Shown here piece by piece: positions 55,641 through 64,000 of a DNA stretch of 64,000 nt; the stretch's first letter is position 1; each line of letters begins with the position of its first letter. Source of the stretch: Phycomyces nitens. Taxonomy: Eukaryota > Mucoromycota > Mucoromycetes > Mucorales > Phycomycetaceae. The notes beneath the pieces were generated by a model. That model saw nothing but the letters and a program-made list of their open reading frames with translations, ran no database searches and was not told where the DNA came from. Both the position numbers and the translations under genes were made by a program. Where the stretch lies: assembly GCA_022702545.1 (NCBI GenBank), contig JAHRBC010000003.1, positions 5,642,001 to 5,706,000 of the forward strand, read 5' to 3'.

Positions 55641-56289
55641 TCAAAATAAAGGCTTGACTATGACTGGAGAAATAACATGTGCATCCTGGCTCTTGACAAA
55701 ATGGGTAGCTACCACAAGGCTATAGACAACAGCAGTCAGTGTGACAAAGGCAATGATGGTGTACGGTTCTTCAGAAAATATTTCCAAGAGTGCGATCATC
55801 AGGGTATTTAATGGATAATGGCAAGTCAAAGAGTTGAAAACTTCCAATAAACCGACGCTGTTAGTATTAAATATTTGTGACAGCATAATAGAAGGAATGA
55901 TGTACATGGTAGGATTGGTTCTTGATAACAACTTGTATGAGATTTCCTGGAAAAGCATAGACAACCAATAGTCACATCAGTATATATATGTATATATTAT
56001 TTATATTTTATTCATCCTTATCACCATAACTAATCTATGGTTGGCCAGTGTAGAAAAATATATATAAAAAAAAAACAGCCATTATTACAATTTGACAAAG
56101 TAATCAATTACTACAATTGCTATAGACTGGATTTTACTGGAGAAAATATACCCGTAGAAAAATGTCTCTTACATAAATATGAGTTTATTTCCTGGTAATA
56201 TTATACACAAGGATACAAAGACAGTATTTTGTGTTATATCATCTACCTCTGGGTACTTGCTAAATTGCTCTTCTTCCAGAGACACATTC
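55641..56289 (-). CDS. 3' part of an unrecognised gene (last two exons)
   Basis: Two minus-strand exons join in phase: 56247-56289 (NVSLEEEQFSKYPE) and 55641-55946. Acceptors TTGGTAG and TTTTCCAG and donor GTAGAT support them. The last exon codes 101 residues (EISYKLLSRTNPTMYIIPSIMLSQ, then YPLNTLMIALLEIFSEEPYTIIAFVTLTAVVYSL) and ends at 55641. It is hydrophobic in places but not clearly transmembrane. Upstream exons were not resolved; a frame at 56658-56906 (LLYANLETIDIMRHLSQDI) might belong. I recognise no family. It could be a helical-repeat protein or a decaying gene. Confidence 0.4.
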
Positions 56290-57369
56290 CTACCAATAGA
56301 TTATCAACGTGCCCTGCAAAAAATAATGGGACTAGTTTTATAGCTTAACCGAGTAGACCATTGAATGTGCTGCCAATTCAATTGTAATATTCATTAGACA
56401 ATGTAAAATAACTACTTGCATTTAATATAAACTATTAAATATGTGTTTTTTTTGTCATATACTAAAAATAAATCAAATGATACACGGTATATTTATATGT
56501 ACAGAGCTACTAGACTCGGTGTTTTTAGTAAACAATATTCACATAGCATCAGAAGGCTTCTTCAGAGGCTCCACTAAACTTCCTTAAAAAGACAAATTAT
56601 ATCTTATTGGACAAGCAAAATCACACCAGAAACGTTCCAATTCGCTGTAACTGGAACTTATTTCCTCAAACAGGAAATAAAGTGCACTATGTTCTTTGGA
56701 TTAATATATAGCCAAGTAATCAGATACTCAATGCTTTGGGTCAACCTTACACATTCTTTATTACTACTGTATCCCAACATACATATATCTTGGGATAAAT
56801 GTCTCATAATATCAATTGTCTCTAAATTGGCGTATAATAGATAATTGACATACGTACAATAATGATATTCATGCTTTTGATTTTTAATAATTATCCGGTA
56901 CAACATAAAATATCCGAGATAGACGCGGCCATGTGTAACAATTTTGGATGAATCAGAGCATCCCTACTTGACATATGTTCTTTTTATAACCTTTTGAAGG
57001 GTGGTTAGGCTCAGTTACATGTACAATTCCACAATGTAAGCAAAAAAAAAAGATCTGCAGGACCTCTACTAGACCATTACTCTTTTGGGCATTCATTTAG
57101 GCTCTATATTGCACGTTGAAGCATGTTGTAAAAAAAGTATATTTAATAGATTCGAGACACAAAATATATATTTCATATAATAAAACGTCCAGTTATTGTC
57201 CAGTAGGTTCCACCAGGCACCTCTGCCACTTGAAAGAGTAAAGCCTATAATTAACTCGAGAAAACCTAGAGAAAAAAATTGTAGAGATGAACAAAGTATA
57301 TAAACAGCAAGAATCTACACAGAAAATAATCTCCAACACCTTCACAGCCTTTCCTTTCTTTCCTAAACC
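56290..57369. other. Intergenic region or 5' exons of the unresolved minus-strand gene
   Basis: AT-rich. A minus-strand frame at 56658-56906 has normal-looking composition and may be an exon of the gene ending at 55641. The final 100 bases are the promoter and leader of the secreted phosphoesterase gene. Confidence 0.4.
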
Positions 57370-60300
57370 ATGAAGCTTTACTGGTCACTCTCAGTAATAT
57401 CGTCCCTGATGTTGGTCGCTACATCTGCTGCGACAATGCACGCCGAAGAAAAGCGCGGGTCATCCAATATTGTTCCTGGCAAGGATTATGACCGGATTGT
57501 GATTGTGCTATTCGAAAACCAGAATTATGGAGATGTTGCCAAAGATCCCTACTTTTCAACCTTGGCTAATAAGCACAATGGTATGTTATAAACAGGATTT
57601 TGTATATATATGTCCCAAAAAGAGTGGATTTATAGATTTCTAATGGGCTTTTATGACAAAAAGGTGTCACTCTTACCAACTACAATGCCATCACCCACCC
57701 ATCTCAGCCAAACTACGTAAGTGTCTTTATTATGATGAAGCATAATACTTAATACCTTTTTGAAACCAATCTAGATTGGAATGATCAGTGGGTCTACCAA
57801 AGGCACCGTGCTTGATTTGAACTCAAACATCAACCGTAACTCTGTCGTTGATCTCTTGGAGGCCAAGGGCGTGTCTTGGAAGTCATACCAGGAAGGATAC
57901 CCTGGTAAGATACTAGCCACATGTGATTATCAAGAACAAGGTGTTTATCGCATATGTACTTTAGGTAACTGCGATCCAAGTGAAGTATCGGGTACCTATC
58001 ACCGCAAGCACAATCCTTTCATCTCAATCAACAACATCCGTAACAATGCTACACGCTGTGCCAAGATTGTATCAGGAACTCAGTTGGATATTGATATTGA
58101 AAACAATGATGTCCCTCAGTTTGTGTTTTACACCCCAGACGTAAGAGAAACATGGCTATATACAGATACTTTTGTACATGTACTAAATACAATTTCAAAA
58201 CTTTTGTATTTTAGATCAACAACGATGGTCATGGTAAGAAATACAAATATTATTTGGATGATTGTATCAACATATTTTCATAGACACTACTCTCGAGTAC
58301 TCTTCCGACTGGGCAAAGGGATGGCTCGAGCCTCGTCTCGGAAAAGCAGCATTCAATACCAACACTCTATTTGTCCTGACCTGGGATGAACAAAAGACTT
58401 ATGTATCCCTAAAGAACCAGGTTTATACTATTCTTCTCGGTTCTGCTGTCCAGAGATCTTCTCGCACAGATGGCGGCCCATATAACCATTACTCGGTTCT
58501 GAGAAGCGTTGAAGACAACGTAAGTTAATTGATTTATAAAAACTTCTTTTTTTTCTTCCTGATATTAATTATAATTATAGTGGGGATTGGGTACCTTGGG
58601 CCAGAAAGACGATGGTGCAAATCCTCTTATTATCAAGGACCTCGCAGGTACTACCTAAACATCTGGCCTCCATAACAAAGTCTTTATCTCTTATATTCCT
58701 ATCTTCAATACACCGTTTCTATAAACATCTCTATAGAAAATGGCGCGTCTGAAAAGATTAAGAATGTTGTTCTGCTGGTGTTGGAGAATCGTAGCTTTGA
58801 TCGTATGATGGGATGGTTTAAATATAACAAAGATATAGACGGATTAACTGGTGAGGAGTTCAACTATGTCAACCCATCAGACCCATCGAGTGAAAAGATC
58901 TATGCCACACGCAATGGTCTTCTCAAGGATCCCTTGGACCCTGCTCATGGCTACCAGGACGTTACTTACCAAATCAGCGGTGACCCGACCTTGGCTTCGG
59001 ATGCAACAATGAAGGAAGCCACTATGGGTGGATTTGTCCAGAATTTTATCAAGACCTTTGATCAGATCAAGGACAATGCTACAGCCATCCACCAAATCAT
59101 GGATGGTTTTGACCCCTCAAAGATCCCAATTACTTATGAATTGGCATCCAACTACACCATCATGAACCGGTACTTTTCATCTTTCCCTGGATCCACCATG
59201 CCAAACCGCCTGTATGTCCATTCAGGAACTTCTCATGGCGAGGCCAATACCGACGGAACACATTATATCAAAGGATACTCCCAAAAGACCATTTATAACA
59301 GCTTGGATGGTAATACCAGCTTCTGTATAGTAGCAAAGACACATCCACTAATAAATCAATTGATTTCTATAGATGCTGGCATCGAGTGGAAGAATTACTA
59401 CGAGGAAGTTCCATCTCTCATTGTGTTTACCAAATTGAGAACTAAGTTGAATCGCTTCAAAAACTGGTCAACCTTTAAATCCGATGCTGCCTCTGGAAAC
59501 TTGCCTCCAGTATCCTTCCTTGACCCTGCTTACTTTGGAATTGCAAACTGCATTGTCGAGGACGACAACCACCCCCCTGCTGATGTAGCCCAAGGAGAGC
59601 GTCTTCTTAAAGATGTCTATGAGACCCTGCGAGCCTCTCCTCAGTGGAATGAGACACTCTTTATTGTTACTTATGACGAGGTATATTTCAAGTCTCCCAT
59701 GTTTGATTATTGAATTTTATTGACATTTTATCATTAGCACGGTGGATATCATGATCATGTCCCTACTCCTCTCAATGGTAAGAATAGCCATACTTTCTAT
59801 CCCTCCTGCCATTGCTCATTTTGTACTCCATCATAGCTCCTAACCCCGATGGTATCAATGTCATCGACTTTAACTTCAACAGACTTGTTTGTATCACAGT
59901 AAATAGATCAAAATGGCTACTGATTGTTTGTTATTAGGGTGTCCGTGTTCCTGCCCTTTTGATTTCGCCTTGGGTTGAGAAAGGTGGTGTGATTGGCAAG
60001 CCTGATGGTCCTTATCCTGACTCTGAGTACGAGCACTCGTCCATTCCTGCTACAATCAAAAAGGTAACCGTTCAATTCCTCGATTCACAGCCAACCAACT
60101 AATGCCTTTTACGACAAACCTCTAGATCTTTAACTTGCCCAATTTCCTCACCAAGCGTGATGCTTGGGCAGGTACCTTTGAAGGCGCAATCACCGAAAGC
60201 AAGTTGCGCACAGATTGTCCTACCAAGCTTTCTCCCCCTCCTGCTCCATTTACTACTACTATCCCTACCAAACTCGGTACGTTGATCTCGATAAGTTTAA

Positions 60301-60387
60301 ATATATATGATCAAAAACTAACAGTTCCCAATATTCCTTATAGATACTATTCTCTGCGATGGTCTCAAAGCAATCATCCAGGGCTAA
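57370..60387 (+). CDS. Secreted tandem phosphoesterase: acid phosphatase-like plus phospholipase C-like domains
   Basis: The start [22 protein letters not shown] is a clear signal peptide. The first domain (to about 58650) holds [48 protein letters not shown] and FVLTWDEQ, the acid phosphatase branch of the phosphoesterase family (PF04185). An intron (58649-58737, donor CTCGCAG|GTACT, acceptor CTATAG) leads in phase into the second domain. There, [55 protein letters not shown] and [12 protein letters not shown] are typical of phosphatidylcholine-type phospholipase C in the same family. The second domain has no start codon or signal peptide of its own. The stop is at 60387. If the intron is retained, TAA at 58657-58659 ends a one-domain form. 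Substrates are unproven. Confidence 0.8.
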
Positions 60388-60563
60388 TATAATAAATCCA
60401 ATTATATGTACTCATAATAAAACCCATTTTACCATGTACCACAAAAAAAAAGAAGAAATAGTCAAGAGTGATGTTTACCAATGTTGTGTATTCAGTAAAG
60501 AAAGTATCGAGTGAGGAAACAAACGAAAGCATAACATTAAGGATGGCACTAATGCCGAAACCT

Positions 60564-61233
60564 TTAACGGTAACGGGTGAGGGAGAGAGTGTTGCGTCTC
60601 TTCCAGTTGGCAGTGCGACCGGAACCCTTGGTCTTGGTGAAACGGTGACCCTTGCCCTTTCCGCGACTCTTCTTGCCAATGGCAGTGAGACCACGGGCCT
60701 CGCGACGCTTGTGGACAGCGTTGGCGATCCAGTTGATGCGGGGATCACGACGGATGGCCTTGTGGGAGGGGTCGACAAGGATGACCTCAAAGTACTTGTA
60801 GGTGGCATCCTGGTTGATCCAGTAAGAGTTCAAGACACGGAGGTTGGCGCACTTGCGACCAACACGCTCCTCGGCAGTGGAGCGGAGGGAACGCTGGTAC
60901 TTGAGCTGGTTAACTCCCTCGTTGACGGGCTTACCAAAGGTGGCACCCTTGTGGACGGGTCTCTTGCGACCACCACGACGGACACGGATACGGTAGATGA
61001 CAAAGCCCTGCTTGGCCTTGTAACCGAGACGGCGTGCCTTGTCGGGGCGGGAAGGACGGGATGCACGGTGGATGACGTTCATCTGTCTGAACTCCCAGCA
61101 TCTGACACGGAGCAAGAAACGGAAGACATCCGACTGCTTCTTCTTGTAGAGCTCCTCGATATACTTGTAGGCTATATTATAAAACTGATTAGATCATGGA
61201 ACTAAATCATTGATGATCCGACTTACCACCCAT
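60564..61233 (-). CDS. RPL15: 60S ribosomal protein eL15, two exons
   Basis: Large-subunit ribosomal protein. Exons 61227-61233 and 60564-61171 give 204 residues, exactly the usual length. It begins [17 protein letters not shown] and includes [30 protein letters not shown] and the basic end RGKGKGHR, all hallmarks of eL15. Exon 1 carries only seven bases, as is common. Codon bias leaves a long open frame on the opposite strand. It is divergent from FAB1. Confidence 0.97.
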
Positions 61234-61930
61234 GACTAACTAAACCCTGCACATTGAGAATAAATATATAAGGTGAGTTCCATGGAATAGGCGAAAGTAT
61301 GTTTTATCGAGTGAAAGGATCGTCAATGTCGAATGAATTATCATTTTAAAATAAATTCAAGGATTGAAGTGGGCTGGGTGGTAAGTTGGTTGGGGTGTAT
61401 CATTCCACCTCATCCATCCACATGTTTAATCAATCGATCAATCAACCAGAGCCATCCATCCTTTCATCCATCCAATTTCACGATCCTTCATCGACTGCAG
61501 CTCTTTATTACCTTTGGAGGATATGTATGGTAAAAGAGGGCGAAATCATGGTAGCAGGCTTCGGCGTGAGATGTGTCTCTCATTCGACGTCACAACGATC
61601 AATAGGAGTTTTAAAGAAGAACAAAGAGGTGTTGAAACACAGCCCAATGTTGCATTGATTGTCTTTAAAGACCATTGGCAATATGGAAGCCTAAAAGGCC
61701 ACCTTACAGTCAATTATAAGAATCGAGTTGTTAAAGACAATGCGCTCAATCAAGGACCCTATTTCATGATCCTTGGGTTGTGTCTTAAAATGGATTCTCA
61801 TTGCATTATGCGGGTTTGGCTCTTTGGTGTGACCGGTTTTAGTGAAGTTTGAAGATGGGAAACGTGGCCATGGTCAAGGGAAGGATTTTTGGTGAGTTTG
61901 TCATGCGCCATTCTTGTTCAGCCTATTGAC
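61234..61930. other. Shared upstream region of eL15 and FAB1
   Basis: About 700 bp between divergent starts. CATCCATCC-type short repeats lie near 61405-61480. Frames at 61333-61852 overlap each other, match nothing I know and are likely chance; part may be leader sequence. Confidence 0.45.
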
Positions 61931-64000
61931 ATGGAAAACGATTCCTGCCAGACATCGCTCACAAGCTTCAATTTCGATGTCCCAACAACAGACAAAGACA
62001 ATGAGGGAGTGCTGTCAAAGCTACTAGGCAAAGTAAAGACGGCAGTTGCAGGCCAACCTGTATCGTATACCCAAGCACATTCTCTGTATTCTGAGCAGGC
62101 TTCTGCCAGCGATGTCCACAGTACCAGCTCAACCATATCAGTATCATCCACCCGCCTCAATAAACCTGAACCTGAGCTCTGGGCACCTACCACAAATAAC
62201 AGATTCGCTTCAAATACAAATTCTTCTTCTTCTAGATCGAGTCTGCAGCGCCATATCTTTGTGACATCCCCTACGCCACCAGCATCATCAAAGGATTCAG
62301 TGGTAGTGAACTTTTCATCCCCTGGTACGACCAACTACATCAGACAGGATCCAGTGAACAATGTTTGTCGATTACCACAAGATGACCGTTCCACAACCAT
62401 TACGTTTGGCGATGACTATCTTGGATCTCCTCTCAGCAAATCCCGCTCTGTGGACAGTGACACCCAGTCGATCATAACCACATTCTCGGTCTCAACCTCA
62501 AACTCACTTGGGCGCATCCTGGCTCGCCTCAGGGGGCAGAAGAGCGACAAGGAGTTCTGGATGCCAGATGAGCAATGCAAAGAGTGTTACAAGTGTCGCA
62601 AGCCCTTTACTCTTCTTCGTCGCAGACATCATTGTCGTACCTGTGGTGAGCCTCAAAATGGGATGGATTGTGTTTCACGAGAAAAATCCTAATTTTTTTA
62701 TATATATTGTTGATTTTTAATTCGTATTTATCTCGACTAGGCCAGATCTTTTGTGCAAAATGTGCATCGCATGCTGTGCCAGGGAAGATGTATAAGCAGA
62801 AGGGTCAAGTACGGCAATGCAACTTTTGCTATTCTGAAGACCAGCAAGGAGAAACACAGGCATATATTAGCTCTGCATTGCCGCGTATCACCGAGACTTA
62901 CACACCTGTTATACCATCCCAAAAACCTCCAGTCGAAGCGCCTCAGATGCAGATTCCCACAAATGCTCTCAAGCAGACCCAGAGTCTCTATGGAAACGCA
63001 GATGCCACCACAGTCGCCCTCGAGATCCCATCCCGGGAGTCACCTGTGGATCCCAAGGCTTCACTGAGTCCTCTGATAACTCTATCGACACCACGCCAGT
63101 CATTCACCGAGACAGACACCATTGGTGACGGAGGGCTGAAACGCTTACTGGATGCCGGAACATCCTTGCTCAAATCTCGCCCAAGATCAAACACCTCTGC
63201 ATCTGCTCCCCTTGAAGGTATAGTAGGATCGCCCATGCTACAGCACTTGGACCGTGGGGGTGGCACAGTGATGACCGAGAGTGACCTGAGCGCTTGTGGC
63301 ATGGACAATCTATCCCCCCACGACCAAGATTGTCAGGGATATGACCTTTGGGGCAGGTCAGCCCATTTTACCCCACGACTGCCTCTAAGGGCCCAAAGCA
63401 GTGGAGATATGATTGTACGCGTCTCGGGTGATAGTGATGATGAAGCGGTGGATGGCCGATTACGAGATAAACGCACAGAGGAATTACGAGGCATGTTGTC
63501 TCATAGTCCTCTAAGACACCACAGCATGACCCACCAGCGCCGTAATTCCAGACTGAGAAATATCCACATCAACACCACAAACCTACCAAAGACAGATCCT
63601 CACCAAACTGAAGTGTGGTCTCCTAACCCTTTTCTGTTGACCGACGATACTTCTTCTCCAAAACGCACCCAGATACGTCACAAACGCACTTCGGCCCCAC
63701 CAAATGTTGAGCTCAGCTATGGTGCACTTTCTCATGCACGAAACTTGCTCAAGCAGCTTATGGAAGAGACCAACCTTGATGACCTATCCAAAAAGTCCAA
63801 GAGCGTTTGGGAAGATACAATAATGTCTTTGCTACTCAAAGTCGCTGACAATGTACGCCCCGATGTGCGTGCAGGAGACGATATGGATGTTCGCCACTAC
63901 GTCAAAATCAAAAAAATCCCGGGTGGAATGCCCAGCGATAGTTTCTATGTAAAGGGCGTAGTCTGCTCCAAGAACGTTGCTCACAAGCGTATGGTGCGGC
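61931..64000 (+). CDS. FAB1: 1-phosphatidylinositol-3-phosphate 5-kinase FAB1/PIKfyve, N-terminal part, cut by window end
   Basis: Makes PI(3,5)P2 on endosomes and vacuoles, controlling vacuole size and acidity. Exons 61931-62645 and 62741 onward. The start MENDSCQTSL is the likely Met; an in-frame Met at 61889 would add 14 residues. The first 210 residues are Ser/Thr-rich and disordered. A FYVE domain follows, split by the intron: FWMPDEQCKECYKCRKPF, LRRRHHCRTCG, then QIFCAKCASHAVPG and VRQCNFCY. The RRRHHCR patch binds PI3P. A long disordered stretch leads to the start of the TCP1/chaperonin-like domain (WEDTIMSLLLKVADNVRPDV, MDVRHYVKIKKIPGG, SFYVKGVVCSKNVAHKRM), typical of Fab1. The kinase domain lies beyond 64000. 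The partner logic with VAC1 (PI3P reader) and VAC8 (which binds the Fab1 complex in yeast) is notable. Confidence 0.94.

Noticed and set aside
60468..61205. Long plus-strand open frame (245 aa) opposite eL15
   Set aside because: It is the antisense shadow of a strongly codon-biased ribosomal protein gene. Similar antisense frames lie opposite uS15 (23485-24054), uL5 (42750-43319) and NDUFS1 (2449-2970).

Overview
This window is nuclear DNA from a fungus, most likely an early-diverging (Mucoromycota-type) species. The genes are dense and carry short introns (about 40-190 nt, GT-AG with a few GC-AG). Intergenic DNA is AT-rich with many simple repeats. The gene content includes clear fungal proteins (VAC8, VAC1, OPY2-like, PPX1, an SPX-RING ligase) beside genes that budding yeast has lost (SMN, BRCC36, HPS1). 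Species assignment is inference; no rRNA or mitochondrial marker is present.

Layout. 1968-4701 (+) complex I 75 kDa subunit. 6267-7307 (+) zinc-finger regulator. 8369-16429 is a minus-strand run: REC8-like kleisin, BRCC36-like deubiquitinase, SMN and PPX1. 17719-25795 (-) holds VAC1, VAC8, ribosomal uS15 and SNRNP40. 26059-32097 holds mitoribosomal mL50 (+), then HPS1 (-) and EXO70 (+) head to head. 32398-38311 holds CDS1 (-), an OPY2-like membrane anchor (-) and an unrecognised coiled-coil gene (+). 39677-43983 holds the SPX-RING ligase, eS8 and uL5 (+), then APC11 (-). 45744-46464 (-) is a BAG1-like co-chaperone.

48061-52884 is the most striking part. A tRNA-Leu(UAG) gene on the minus strand is followed directly by a 4.7-kb non-LTR retrotransposon on the plus strand. 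A perfect 16-bp direct repeat flanks the element, and 15 of its bases are the first 15 nt of the tRNA. The insertion duplicated the tRNA start and left the tRNA gene whole, which suggests a tRNA-targeting LINE. Its ORF2 carries two frameshifts. A decayed Tc1/mariner copy lies at 53226-54266 and another DDE transposase fragment near 44440-44690.

57370-60387 (+) appears to encode one secreted protein with two phosphoesterase/phospholipase C-type domains joined by an in-frame intron. Ribosomal eL15 (-) follows, and then the 5' part of FAB1 (+), which runs off the window.

Themes: endolysosome/vacuole identity (VAC1, VAC8, FAB1, HPS1), phosphate and phospholipid metabolism (PPX1, SPX-RING, CDS1, the phosphoesterase), RNA processing (SMN, SNRNP40) and translation (uS15, eS8, uL5, eL15, mL50). 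There is no operon-like logic; clustering by function may be chance. Gene models were spliced by eye using reading frame, splice sites and family conservation.
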